The notes: generated by a model not told the origin, from the sequence alone. A DNA stretch of 64,000 bases from an uncultured Verrucomicrobiota bacterium (GCA_937127435.1 CAKZLZ010000060.1:1-64000); one strand, 5' to 3'. Positions 43,425 through 52,947 are shown, counted from the stretch's first letter. A program made the numbers and translations.

Positions 43425-45968
43425 ATGAAGAGCCAGAATTCTCGTATCGTATCCCGTATCGCCCTGTCGTTTAGTTGTATCCTTGGTTTCAGTACGTTGC
43501 CTGTTCAGGCCCAGATTGTTTTGGGCGGCCCCGGAAATGTTTCCAGTGGGACTGACAGTACCTCAGGCGGAAATATGAACACGGCCAGTGGAAATAGTAG
43601 TACGGCTTTAGGTGATACCAATACGGCGACAGCCGCGGATAGTACTGCGGTCGGATCCGGCAATAATGCAACCGGAGATCGTGCTACCGCAGTGGGAAAT
43701 GCGAACAACGCATCCAACACGAATGCACAGGCTTTTGGATATGGGAATCAAGCGACAGGAGAAAATTCACTGGCGACGGGTACACTGAATACGGCAAGTG
43801 GTACCAATAGTGTCGCTTCCGGACTCACCAACACTGCGGACAATAACAATTCAGTTGCAACCGGGGTGGCCAACCAATCGAATGGAGTGAGCTCGTTGGC
43901 TACAGGGACCGCCAACACTGCAAGTGGTAACTTTACCACCGCAACCGGATCGAATAATACCGCCTCGGGTGTAGATAGTACCGCGGTGGGAACGATGAAC
44001 AACGCTTCCGGGGTCAGTAGTTTGGCCGTGGGGGATACCAACGTGGCCGCTGGCATCAACAGTTCGGCAGTAGGTGCCGGTAATACGGCCAACGGGATTA
44101 ACAGCACGGCTTCGGGCAGTTTGAACACAGCCAATGGTGAAGGCAGTACCGCATCCGGTTACGGCAACCAAACCCAGAACGATAATGCCACCGCAGTCGG
44201 ATCCATCAATGCCGCGGTGGGAATTAGAAGTGCCGCCACTGGTTTTAATAATGTGGCGGTTGCGGCTGACAGTACCGCCAGCGGTTCAAACAATACGGCT
44301 TCGGGTGTAGATAGCACGGCGGTGGGAACAATGAACAACGCTTCCGGGGTCAGTAGTTTGGCCGTGGGGGATACCAATACTGCCGCCGGCATCAACAGCT
44401 CGGCGTTGGGTGCCGGTAATACGGCCAACGGGATTAATAGCACCGCTTCAGGAAGTGCAAACACGGCCAACGGGGAAGGCGGCACCGCATCCGGTTACGG
44501 CAACCAAACCCAGAACGATTATGCCACCGCAGTCGGATCCATCAATGCCGCAGTGGGAGTAAGAAGTACCGCTGCCGGATTTAACAATGTGGCAGTTGCG
44601 GATGACAGTACCGCCAGCGGTTCAAACAATTCGGCTTCGGGTGTCGACAGTACTGCCGTGGGCTCTGGCAATCAGGCCTCGGCCGAGCGTGCTACCTCCA
44701 CCGGTTACAGCAACGAGGCGTCGGGCGCGGACAGTTTGGCTGATGGCTCGGGCAACACGGCCGGAGGGTTTCGTTCCACTGCCACCGGCGCTGGAAATTC
44801 AGCCTCAGGGAATGATGCGACTGCGAGCGGATCTGGCAATCAGGCCTCGGCCGAGCGTACCACCTCCACCGGTTACAGCAACGTGGCGTCTGGCGCGGAC
44901 AGTTTGGCTGCTGGCTCGGGCAACACGGCCGGCGGGGTTCGTTCCACTGCCACCGGCTCCGGAAATTCAGCCTCAGGATTAGACGGATCAGCTGTGGGGA
45001 GTTCAAACAGTGTTTCGGGTGACCTTTCCAGTGCCTTTGGTTATTCCAATCAAGTTTCCGGTTTGCGAAGCTTGGCTTCGGGTGCGAGTAACAGTGCTTC
45101 GGGAACGGAGTCTACGGCTGTGGGAAGCACAAACAATGCCGCCGGAGTGGGGGCGACCTCTTTAGGTCGCAACAATCAGGCGCTTGGTGATGAAAGTTTA
45201 GCCATTGGTTCCGGGAATCTGGCGAATGGGGAAGCTTCCATCGCCATTGGCCGGAACACGCAGGCCGCCTCCTCCGGGTCGGTGGCGATTGGAGACGGCG
45301 CGGTCGCCCTTTCATCGGTTGCAGTGGGCCCCGGGGCAAGAGCGACCGGATTGAATACCACGGCAGTGGGCGATTTTTCAACCGCCTCGGGTAGACAAGC
45401 CGCGGCCTTTGGTACAAATTCCCAAGCCGCCGGTTACCAAAGCACGGCATTGGGCTTTAATTCACGGGCCACCGCCAGCAACTCCGTTGCGTTGGGTGCA
45501 AATTCAGTAGCGGATGAACCTAACACGGTGAGTGTGGGTTCTTCCGGAAGTGAGCGTCGTATCACCAATGTTGCCAAAGGGATTCACAGTACGGATGCCG
45601 CCAATGTTCAGCAGGTGAAAGATCTCGAAAACAAGGTCTACCGGACTTTCGCCGAACAACGAGCATTGATTGATGCCAATACGGAGGCCATCCGGACGGT
45701 GGATGCCCGGGTATCGGATTTGAAAGAAAGTGCTTTTGCCGGTATAGCCGGGGCTGCGGCTATGGATGCGTTTATTTCCCCCTCTGAAGCTGGTAAAACC
45801 ACGGTGATGGCCGGTATGGGTTTTTATGAAGGGGAATCCGCCGTCGGGGTCACTGCGACCCACCGTATGAATGTAAATGAAAACACCGATCTCTACGTCA
45901 ACGGCGGGGTTTCCGTGACCTCAAATGAAACCGTTTTGAGCCGGGTCATGATCGGTACGGAATTTTAA
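43425..45968 (+). CDS. YadA-like trimeric autotransporter adhesin
   Basis: 847 residues: a signal peptide (~1-28, ending VQA), then about 50 head repeats of 14 residues on the pattern A-x-G-x-x-N-x-A-S-G (hep/Hag-type left-handed beta-roll). A neck/stalk with VGSSGSERRITNVAKGI (~710-730) and a coiled coil (VQQVKDLENKVYRTFAEQRAL) come next. Then a C-terminal YadA membrane anchor (~770-847, four strands ending in MIGTEF). It forms a homotrimer on the outer membrane for attachment. Internal 336 and 168 bp duplications show recent growth. It is followed only 4 bp later by an Omp85 gene. Confidence 0.92.
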   Translation: MKSQNSRIVSRIALSFSCILGFSTLPVQAQIVLGGPGNVSSGTDSTSGGNMNTASGNSSTALGDTNTATAADSTAVGSGNNATGDRATAVGNANNASNTNAQAFGYGNQATGENSLATGTLNTASGTNSVASGLTNTADNNNSVATGVANQSNGVSSLATGTANTASGNFTTATGSNNTASGVDSTAVGTMNNASGVSSLAVGDTNVAAGINSSAVGAGNTANGINSTASGSLNTANGEGSTASGYGNQTQNDNATAVGSINAAVGIRSAATGFNNVAVAADSTASGSNNTASGVDSTAVGTMNNASGVSSLAVGDTNTAAGINSSALGAGNTANGINSTASGSANTANGEGGTASGYGNQTQNDYATAVGSINAAVGVRSTAAGFNNVAVADDSTASGSNNSASGVDSTAVGSGNQASAERATSTGYSNEASGADSLADGSGNTAGGFRSTATGAGNSASGNDATASGSGNQASAERTTSTGYSNVASGADSLAAGSGNTAGGVRSTATGSGNSASGLDGSAVGSSNSVSGDLSSAFGYSNQVSGLRSLASGASNSASGTESTAVGSTNNAAGVGATSLGRNNQALGDESLAIGSGNLANGEASIAIGRNTQAASSGSVAIGDGAVALSSVAVGPGARATGLNTTAVGDFSTASGRQAAAFGTNSQAAGYQSTALGFNSRATASNSVALGANSVADEPNTVSVGSSGSERRITNVAKGIHSTDAANVQQVKDLENKVYRTFAEQRALIDANTEAIRTVDARVSDLKESAFAGIAGAAAMDAFISPSEAGKTTVMAGMGFYEGESAVGVTATHRMNVNENTDLYVNGGVSVTSNETVLSRVMIGTEF
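43971..44642 (+). repeat. Two tandem 336 bp units within the adhesin gene
   Basis: The start GTAGATAG-like sequence occurs at 43971 and 44307, and a third related start (GTCGACAG) at 44643, so two 336 bp units (112 residues, eight 14-residue repeats) lie in tandem. They share long identical stretches such as CTTCCGGGGTCAGTAGTTTG. The third start marks the beginning of a divergent unit. Confidence 0.85.
44667..45002 (+). repeat. Two tandem 168 bp units within the adhesin gene
   Basis: GGCAATCAGGCCTCGGCCGA begins at 44667 and again at 44835, 168 bp (56 residues, four 14-residue repeats) apart. Identity is high with few substitutions, so this duplication is younger than most of the repeat region. 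Confidence 0.85.
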
Positions 45969-45972
45969 ATAG

Positions 45973-48096
45973 ATGAAGGGGATGGGACGCAGAGTCAGGA
46001 TCTTTTATTTTTTACTGGCCTGTGTTTTAACCGGTCCGGTCTTTTGTGAATCACTGGCTCCGCTGACACCCTTGGCACCGCAGGCGTCTTTGGCCGAATT
46101 GCGCTTTCAGAATCAGCTTTCGATTTCTGAAGAGAAAGCGAAAGATGTCATGGCGCTTCAACTGGGGGAGCCTTTTGACCCTGAAAAAATTCAGGCAGCT
46201 GCGGACAGGTTACACCAATACTACCGGAATTTATACCATCCCATGGCCCAGGTGAAATGGAAAGCTTTGCCATTTAAATCCCATGATCAGTTTTTGTTAC
46301 TCGTTGAGGTGGTTGAGGGGCCCAAAGGCCGTCTGCAGGAGCTTCGATTCACGGGGAACGTGCAGGTGACTTCAGAGACCCTGCGCACAGTGGTGAAGAC
46401 GGTTCCCCGGGACGGGGCCTGGCATCGTCTGATCCGCAAGGATCGCTTGAACCTTGATGCGCTGGAGATGGATCGTCAGGCCTTGCGGGAATTTTATCAT
46501 CATCTGGGATACCCGGATATAGAAATCGGGATTCCGGTGTTGGAGAAACCTGCAGATTACCAGGGCTTTCTATTGACCTGGCCCATTCTCAAGGAGGGCA
46601 AGGCATACCGGATTGGTACCATCAGTTTTGAGGCTGGAAAATTACCGGAGGCTTCCGTTTTAGAAGAATTAATTCCTCTGGAACCCGGGGACCCCTACAA
46701 TTCAAGAGCGCTTCGGAACATCCAGGTGAATTTTCAAAAATATCTTTTAGGGGAAGGCTACGCTTTTGCCACAGTGGATTTAATGCTGAGCCCCCGGGAA
46801 GATATGGGGTACATGGATATTACGTTTCAGGTGGATATGGGCCGGAAACCTCTCCTGAGAAAAATCAAGCTTCATGGCAATTCGCAAACATCGGATCATG
46901 TAATTCTCCGCGAAATAGAAATTCAGCCCGGCGAAGTTTTTGCGGGAGACTCCCTCTACGACACCAAAACCCGTATCGCACAGTTGCCCATGTTTTCACA
47001 GGTGGAGTTAACCTACGATGGCGATCTGCAATCGGAGTTCTTTGATTTAAATGTTCGGGTTCAGGAACGGAAAACCGGACGATTCGAAGTCGGGGTGGCA
47101 TATGGAGAAACGGAGGAGGTGGCCTTTCTGGTTAATTTATTGGAGTCAAACCTTTCATTAAAGCCCCCCTTTAAAGGAGACGCCCTGTCCGGTCGGTTGA
47201 GTGCGAGTATTGCTTCCAGTTTATTTCGGGTGGAAGGCGCAATTGACAATCCGCGGATGGGAGAAAGTCACTGGGGTCTGAACAATCGCGTCTCTTATGA
47301 AGACAATCAAATCATCAGCGATTTTTATGATCAACGCAGTTTACATGCGCAAAGTATTTTGCACTACCCGCTCTCCGCACATCAGCTTCTGGGAGTAGGA
47401 CTTTCGGGCACGTTCTATGACATTTACGGGATGGACCCGCTTCTGGCTGAAAGTCTATCCCCCGAAGATCAGGATGTCCGACTTACCTCGGTCCTTTCAT
47501 ACTGGGATTGGAACCGGACAGACCACCTTCTCCGTCCCACTTCGGGGGGAAGGCTCCGTGCCGGAGTGGAGTTGGGTACATCGGCTTTGGGTGGAAATGT
47601 GGATATGGTCCGTACCCGGCTAGATGCGGCCTATTACCTTCCGACATTTTTTGAGCAGGTGCTCAGTCTCGAATGCGGGGTTGAAAACTTGACCGGTTTC
47701 AGTTCCACAGAACGGATTCCCCTGCCGCTACGAATCTATCTGGGGGGACAACGCAATCTGCGCGGTTTTGATTACCGTTCGGTTTCTCCTGCAGGTCCGG
47801 AAGGCAATCTGGTGGGCGGGGAAGGGGCCTGGTGGGCAACCCTCGAATACCGAATCCCCACCTGGTATTGGCTGGATCTTGCGGTTTTCCTGGATGTTGG
47901 GGATGTGAGCTTGGACGCATATACCTTTAGTGGAGAAGGGGCGGTAAGCGATGCCGGGCTGGGGTTGATTGTCCGGGCGGATAACTTTCCTGTTCGTTTT
48001 GACATTGCCTCCCCATTGAATACATATGATTCTGACACTGTGAACACAACCGGTGATCTCCGTCTCTCGTTTTCTGCCGGATATCGTTTTTATTGA
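45973..48096 (+). CDS. Omp85/BamA-family outer membrane protein with POTRA domains
   Basis: 707 residues: a signal peptide (~1-22), an N-terminal set of about four or five POTRA domains (~40-390, recognisable by repeats of the type KIKLHGNSQTSDHVILREIE), and a C-terminal 16-strand barrel with the Omp85 signature RGFDYRSVSPAGPEGNLVGG and a terminal aromatic strand (LSFSAGYRFY). It is shorter and differently arranged than typical BamA. The location 4 bp after the adhesin gene suggests a dedicated assembly or export factor for it, or a second BamA/TamA paralog. Confidence 0.88.
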   Translation: MKGMGRRVRIFYFLLACVLTGPVFCESLAPLTPLAPQASLAELRFQNQLSISEEKAKDVMALQLGEPFDPEKIQAAADRLHQYYRNLYHPMAQVKWKALPFKSHDQFLLLVEVVEGPKGRLQELRFTGNVQVTSETLRTVVKTVPRDGAWHRLIRKDRLNLDALEMDRQALREFYHHLGYPDIEIGIPVLEKPADYQGFLLTWPILKEGKAYRIGTISFEAGKLPEASVLEELIPLEPGDPYNSRALRNIQVNFQKYLLGEGYAFATVDLMLSPREDMGYMDITFQVDMGRKPLLRKIKLHGNSQTSDHVILREIEIQPGEVFAGDSLYDTKTRIAQLPMFSQVELTYDGDLQSEFFDLNVRVQERKTGRFEVGVAYGETEEVAFLVNLLESNLSLKPPFKGDALSGRLSASIASSLFRVEGAIDNPRMGESHWGLNNRVSYEDNQIISDFYDQRSLHAQSILHYPLSAHQLLGVGLSGTFYDIYGMDPLLAESLSPEDQDVRLTSVLSYWDWNRTDHLLRPTSGGRLRAGVELGTSALGGNVDMVRTRLDAAYYLPTFFEQVLSLECGVENLTGFSSTERIPLPLRIYLGGQRNLRGFDYRSVSPAGPEGNLVGGEGAWWATLEYRIPTWYWLDLAVFLDVGDVSLDAYTFSGEGAVSDAGLGLIVRADNFPVRFDIASPLNTYDSDTVNTTGDLRLSFSAGYRFY

Positions 48097-48107
48097 GGAC
48101 CAAAATT

Positions 48108-49424
48108 TTGAAAATGACTTTTTTGATATGGGTTGTGGCCGGGTTCCTGATCGGTTCGGGATGTGCAAGCCACCCCTCCGGAGGGAAAGCAGATGAGGAC
48201 AGCAAAATCTTCACGCTCGATTTGACCTCGGATCCCCCGGTGGCCAAACTCCGCACCGCACCGGATGCCGAGGTTTGGGACCGGATTAAAACGCCCGGGC
48301 AGTTAACCTTCCGGCTTACCCGGAAAACCAGTGGTGATTTCCTGGGAAAACTGGGGCTGGATTCGTGGCAGCCTGAAACCGAACTTTTTCAACCCTGGGC
48401 GGTCACTGAAACCAAGGATTCTTTTATCTTTGATACGCAGGAACTTTTGATGGTGAAAGAGGGATATGAAGCCCAACCTTTTTCCTATCAGTGGGAGGTG
48501 CCCAAAGACTTTCAAAACCGGGATGCCGAGGGAAAGAAAACCGGTGAAATCTCTTACCACCGTAAGCTGACGGTGGTTTTTCAAAACCCCATCCGACCGC
48601 ATTTTACCCGTGAAATTCAGCTTCGTTCCCGTTCAGGTCCCATCAGTTTATATGCCGTGAATGCAAACGGGCAACCCGGCGAAAAAATCGCGGTTACCCC
48701 TTTGTCCTCCACGTTGAGCGTTGCGGCAGTGCGTTCCCCTGATGGGGAAATTAAGGATTGGAAAGTCTGGGACAACGAGGGGTTAAATTTGTGGACGATT
48801 TCAAAAGACGGGCTGGTAATGCTAAATGCCTTTTTGGTTTGCGAAAATTATAAGCCGGAAAAAATCACAAACTATGTCATGTTTAAATTGGCGTTGGAAC
48901 AAAAAAGCTCGATTCAGGTCACCCTGCAAATGACCACTCCGACGGTACCTGAAACTGATTTTATTTTAGAACTGGATACCCTTCCCAGCGGTGCGGGTGT
49001 TTATGTGTTGAATGACGACAATACTTTGGGACAAAAACTGGGGGACCTTCCCGCGCAATTAAAAGTCGGGTTGGCTCAACAGGTGGAGAGATTGCCCGGC
49101 GGTGTTTATCAGCACAAAGACTGGATGCTCTGGGACCCCACAGGACTCTTCAAGATCTGGTCGGATGCGCAAGGCAACGCACAGATTGTTTTAAGTTGCA
49201 CATTATTTCTGGAGGGCTTTTCCCCCGAGAATATTATTAAACCGGTGTTGGACCTGATCCCTGGAAAACCTTTTGTGCAAAAACGGGTATTAAATGTTCC
49301 GCTGTTAAAGCCCGAACAGGCGGCCGTCCGGGATAAAAATCGGCTTCAAGGCTTGGGTGTGAACCGGAAAATGGATGCGCAACCGACACCGAGACCCACG
49401 TTTATTTGGAAAGCGCCAGAGTAA
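48108..49424 (+). CDS. Lipoprotein with PEGA-like internal repeats
   Basis: 438 residues from the TTG at 48108, which lies 8 bp behind GAGGA. The ATG at 48114 is an alternative. A lipobox LIGSGC is at about residue 22. Two internal repeats are visible: DWKVWDNEGLNLWTISKDG with an ENYKPEKI tail (~220-265) and DWMLWDPTGLFKIWSDAQG with a GFSPENI tail (~345-385). A first, weaker PEGA-like unit (LTSDPPVAKLRTAPDAEVW) follows the lipobox. PEGA domains are surface beta domains. It follows the Omp85 gene directly, with no gap for a separate promoter. Confidence 0.72.
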   Translation: MKMTFLIWVVAGFLIGSGCASHPSGGKADEDSKIFTLDLTSDPPVAKLRTAPDAEVWDRIKTPGQLTFRLTRKTSGDFLGKLGLDSWQPETELFQPWAVTETKDSFIFDTQELLMVKEGYEAQPFSYQWEVPKDFQNRDAEGKKTGEISYHRKLTVVFQNPIRPHFTREIQLRSRSGPISLYAVNANGQPGEKIAVTPLSSTLSVAAVRSPDGEIKDWKVWDNEGLNLWTISKDGLVMLNAFLVCENYKPEKITNYVMFKLALEQKSSIQVTLQMTTPTVPETDFILELDTLPSGAGVYVLNDDNTLGQKLGDLPAQLKVGLAQQVERLPGGVYQHKDWMLWDPTGLFKIWSDAQGNAQIVLSCTLFLEGFSPENIIKPVLDLIPGKPFVQKRVLNVPLLKPEQAAVRDKNRLQGLGVNRKMDAQPTPRPTFIWKAPE

Positions 49425-49601
49425 GCCGGAACGACACATTTTTTGTGAGGGGTCTCCCGGAGTTTAGAATGCGGATGCCATATCCCGAAAGTATGGGTGC
49501 CGTTTCAGTGTTTACGACAGGTTGAATTCAAGGGTCGATGAAACTTCATCGCCATGTGCCTGGCCATCGAGTATGGCGCTGTGCGGTTTTAAAAAAAAGA
49601 T

Positions 49602-50207
49602 TCATGATGGCCTGTCCGTCAATCGGTAGCTGATGTTATCGTTATCGATGGCGATGAATTTGCGTTTCTGTAATTCTTGAATGATTTGGGTGACTTCTTT
49701 TTCTTCAAGGGTCTTTTGAAAAAGGCTGTTGATGGAATTTCCTAAAGTTTTCGTTTTCCGGGGACGGGAAGTTCCTCTGCCAATCAGACTTTTGACAATG
49801 GCTTCAATCCTCTCATCTTGTGAAGAGGTGTTTGATATTTGAAGGAGGGGGATTTCCGATAAATCTTTCTCACGGAGCACCCAAATTTTTTCACTTTTCA
49901 GATGACGAACTAATGGATCGAAACCGGTGTCTTTTGAAATGATATGGAAAAATGCGGTGGGGTCTTTTTCCGAGAGTTGACCGATGTAATAGGCAATATG
50001 AAAATCCAACGCATTTTTTCCGTTTCCGGCGATGCGGATGTAGCGTCCCCGCTCCCCAAGTTTTTGTAAAGCTTCGGCCAATTGGATAGAAATGTTTTTT
50101 TGGGATTCACCGACAAAAACCAAAACCCTGAAATCATGTCCATGGAGCAATTCCAGATTTTTGGGTTGCACATTTTCAAAGTCGATCAGAATATAGTTTG
50201 TTTTCAT
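49602..50207 (-). CDS. PIN-like (NYN/PIN_7) domain protein
   Basis: 202 residues on the minus strand, starting with ATG at 50207: an upstream ATG would add ten residues. The N-terminus NYILIDFENVQP is the signature of the PIN_7 family. Acidic residues typical of PIN ribonucleases appear at Asp/Glu 8-10, in KNALDFHIAYYIG and in SKDTGFDPL. The C-terminal ~80 residues look like a winged-helix domain (VTQIIQELQKRKFIAI). No antitoxin gene is beside it, so it is more likely a stand-alone RNA-binding or RNA-processing protein than a toxin. Nothing else is seen in 49425-49601. Confidence 0.78.
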   Translation of the reverse strand: MKTNYILIDFENVQPKNLELLHGHDFRVLVFVGESQKNISIQLAEALQKLGERGRYIRIAGNGKNALDFHIAYYIGQLSEKDPTAFFHIISKDTGFDPLVRHLKSEKIWVLREKDLSEIPLLQISNTSSQDERIEAIVKSLIGRGTSRPRKTKTLGNSINSLFQKTLEEKEVTQIIQELQKRKFIAIDNDNISYRLTDRPS

Positions 50208-50340
50208 ATGGTATTTTCCGGAGATGCGTCGCGTCAATTAAGTTGTTTCATATCTTAAAGTCAACTTTGGAGATTTTTACCAGCTGTGTTTCCCTCTCGC
50301 CATTCCTTGAGATTCTGAAAAAAGAGGCGATGCTTTCTCC

Positions 50341-51051
50341 ATGAAAAAACTACTTACGCGCTCTCAGGAGCGGATGCATTCTGAAACAGACTGGTTGGAT
50401 AGCTTCCACAGCTTTTCGTTTGGGGGTCATTATGATCCCGGGCGTATGGGTTTCGGTCCACTACGGGTGGTGAATGATGATATTATCGCGCCGGGAAAAG
50501 GTTTCGGCATGCATCCCCACCGCGATATGGAAATTATCAGTCTGGTGTTGGAGGGGCAACTGGAACACAAAGACAGTATGGGAAATGGGCGGGTCATTCA
50601 GACCGGGGACATTCAATACATGAGCGCAGGCACGGGGGTGCAGCACAGTGAATTTAATCCTTCGGATACGGTGCCGGTACATTTGATGCAAATCTGGATT
50701 GAACCTTATGAAAAAGGGATGGCACCCCGATATGCGGATCAGCCGATTTTGGGAAAAGTGGACAATGAATGGAAACTGTTGTTGTCCCCTGACGGTCGGG
50801 ACGGGTCGATGGAAATTCGTCAGGATGCAGAATTGCGATCACTACAACTTGGTGCCGGGAAGTGTATTGGCTATGCAACGGCAAATCGTGGCCGCGGTTT
50901 TTGGTTGTTTGTGATGGAGGGGGAGATTGAAGTTGCGGGGGAACATTTGAAAAAAGGGGATTCGCTTGCATTGAGCGGAATAAGCGATCTTGAAATGTCA
51001 ACTGTGGGCCCGGAAAACGCAAACCTTCTGTTGTTCGATTTACCCGTTTAA
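50341..51051 (+). CDS. Pirin family protein (bicupin)
   Basis: 236 residues. The N-terminal cupin carries the pirin iron motif in GFGMHPHRDMEIISLVLEG (~57-75) with a second set at VQHSE (~101). The C-terminal cupin has GRGFWLFVMEGEIEV. Related proteins (YhhW) show quercetin 2,3-dioxygenase activity or act as redox sensors. It is isolated, between a PIN-like gene (minus) and a GH2 gene. Confidence 0.9.
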   Translation: MKKLLTRSQERMHSETDWLDSFHSFSFGGHYDPGRMGFGPLRVVNDDIIAPGKGFGMHPHRDMEIISLVLEGQLEHKDSMGNGRVIQTGDIQYMSAGTGVQHSEFNPSDTVPVHLMQIWIEPYEKGMAPRYADQPILGKVDNEWKLLLSPDGRDGSMEIRQDAELRSLQLGAGKCIGYATANRGRGFWLFVMEGEIEVAGEHLKKGDSLALSGISDLEMSTVGPENANLLLFDLPV

Positions 51052-51117
51052 ACAAAAAATACATCGTAGATACAGATTTCTGTTTGCGTGTAAGTTGGTT
51101 TCGTCTATCATACCTAT

Positions 51118-52851
51118 ATGATACGCGCATTTAAAGACCACAGTATTCGTTCTTCCCGTTCTTTGGACGGGCTTTGGGATTTCCGTCCGGAAGTGGATGG
51201 GAAAAGCCGGGGAAAGTTTCCCCGGACCTATTCCCGCAAGATTCAGGTGCCTTCGGTTTGGGAGTCCTTTCCTGATCTTCGGGATTTCCGGGGAACCGCC
51301 TGGTACCGCAAGAGTTTCTCTGTGACGGAAGACTGCAATGTAAGATTGTTTTTCGGCGGGGTGAGCCACACGGGTAAAGTGTGGGTGGATGGAAAAGAGG
51401 TCGGGGAGCATTATGATGCCTTCACTCCCTGGGAAGTGGTGGTTCCGAATATGAAAGCCGGGGAGCACGATTTGGTGGTGGAGGTGGACAATACTTTCGG
51501 GGAACACAGTGCGCTGCATATCCCCAATGATTATTACACGTATGGAGGCATTACCCGTCCGGTAGAAGTTCAGCAGGTCCCGGATCAATATATTGAACAT
51601 CTGTTTGCGGTGCCGAGGCTCTATCGGGGTAAATGGCAGTTGGATGTGCGGGTGCGGGTCAAAAATATCGGGGAAGAGGCCGCATTCGGGATGTTGAAAG
51701 TTCATGTCGCCTCCGAAGAATTGCTGCTCACCCTGCCGAAAATGGAGCCGGGCGACAGCGGTGAAATTTCCGGAACCCTGCGGAATCTTGCGGTGAAACC
51801 CTGGTCTGAAACCAGTCCACAGCTTTATGATTTACAGGCGGAATTGTGGGAGGAGGGGAGTTGCTGTGATGACATGGTGGATCGGGTCGGTTTCCGGGAA
51901 ATCAAAATCAAAGGCAAAAAGCTGATGTTGAACGGGGAGGAGTTACACCTGCGCGGGTTCAACCGGCATGAAGATGCACCCATTTATGGATGCGCGGTTC
52001 CTCCGGCGTTAATGGCACATGATCTGGATTTGTTTAAAGACCTGAACTGTAATTTTCTGCGGACCTGTCACTACCCCAATGATCAACGTTTGTTGGATAT
52101 GTGTGATGAGCGGGGGATTTACGTTTGGGAAGAAAGTCATTCACGTCAAACGCCTTTGGATGCGCCGAATTTCGAAGCGCAAATTCAGACCAACACCCGG
52201 GAGATGGTGGAAAACCACTACAATCATCCCTGTATTCTGATGTGGGGAAGTCTCAATGAGTGTGAGACCCGGACCGAAGATGGCGAAGAGGTTCACCGCC
52301 GGGTATTGGAGCAGTTAAAGTCACTGGATACTTCCCGCCCGGTCACTTATGCGGGTATGTGGCGAAAGGAAGACCGTTGTTTACCGTATGCGGATATCAT
52401 TTCCTGGAACAATTACACCGGATGGTACGGAGGCGGCCCGGAAGATATCCGTGGAGATATTGATGACATGCTGGGTTGGCTGGACAGCAATGAAAGTGGT
52501 GGCAAAGGGAAACCTGTGCTGATCAGTGAATTTGGTGCGGGCGCCATTCCCGGTTGTCGGAATCCCCAGGCGGATTTATGGTCGGAGGAATATCAGGGGA
52601 TCTATTTTGAAGAAGCGCTGAATGTATTCCTGCAACATCCGCGAATCAGTGGGGCGGCAATTTGGCAGTTCTGTGATGTCCGGGTGAGCAAGGAGCCGAA
52701 TGACAGTGATTACAATTCCTACACCCCCATGGGCCGCCCGCGTTGCATGAACAATAAAGGGGTGGTGGATGAATACCGTCGCCCGAAGATGTCCTATCCG
52801 GTGGTGAAAGCCAAGATGGCTGCGGCCGTCAAGAAGCGGGGGAAGGTTTAA
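51118..52851 (+). CDS. Glycoside hydrolase family 2 protein (beta-glucuronidase/galactosidase-like)
   Basis: 577 residues: a sugar-binding jelly-roll domain (~1-165, GVSHTGKVWVDGKEVGEH), an immunoglobulin-like domain (~175-265) and a TIM barrel (~270-560). The acid/base Glu is E381 (WGSLNECET) and the nucleophile E471 (LISEFGAGA). The size and the RGFNRHED motif near residue 280 are typical of beta-glucuronidase. There is no signal peptide, so it is cytoplasmic. It may finish the hydrolysis of imported oligosaccharides. The substrate is not determined. Confidence 0.88.
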   Translation: MIRAFKDHSIRSSRSLDGLWDFRPEVDGKSRGKFPRTYSRKIQVPSVWESFPDLRDFRGTAWYRKSFSVTEDCNVRLFFGGVSHTGKVWVDGKEVGEHYDAFTPWEVVVPNMKAGEHDLVVEVDNTFGEHSALHIPNDYYTYGGITRPVEVQQVPDQYIEHLFAVPRLYRGKWQLDVRVRVKNIGEEAAFGMLKVHVASEELLLTLPKMEPGDSGEISGTLRNLAVKPWSETSPQLYDLQAELWEEGSCCDDMVDRVGFREIKIKGKKLMLNGEELHLRGFNRHEDAPIYGCAVPPALMAHDLDLFKDLNCNFLRTCHYPNDQRLLDMCDERGIYVWEESHSRQTPLDAPNFEAQIQTNTREMVENHYNHPCILMWGSLNECETRTEDGEEVHRRVLEQLKSLDTSRPVTYAGMWRKEDRCLPYADIISWNNYTGWYGGGPEDIRGDIDDMLGWLDSNESGGKGKPVLISEFGAGAIPGCRNPQADLWSEEYQGIYFEEALNVFLQHPRISGAAIWQFCDVRVSKEPNDSDYNSYTPMGRPRCMNNKGVVDEYRRPKMSYPVVKAKMAAAVKKRGKV

Positions 52852-52855
52852 GGGT

Positions 52856-52947
52856 GGCATAGACATTCTTGTCTGTGATAGCCCACAGGGCTTCTCCAAC
52901 TTTTTGCGGCTCTTCAAGCCGATCACCGACAGGAATGTCTGTGTTAC
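52856..52947. repeat. Cruciform-forming inverted repeat between convergent genes
   Basis: The arm at 52859-52880 (CATAGACATTCTTGTCTGTGAT) matches in inverse orientation the arm at 52921-52946 with three differences. Inside lie two smaller hairpins (AGCCC-ACA-GGGCT and CGGCT-TCTTCA-AGCCG). The right arm reaches into the 3' end of the DUF2959 gene. It may act as a bidirectional terminator or a REP-like element. Confidence 0.65.

Noticed and set aside
43748-44485. Long minus-strand reading frames inside the adhesin gene
   Set aside because: They are the antisense of the 42 bp coding repeat, which by its composition is open in several frames. No ribosome sites or domains.
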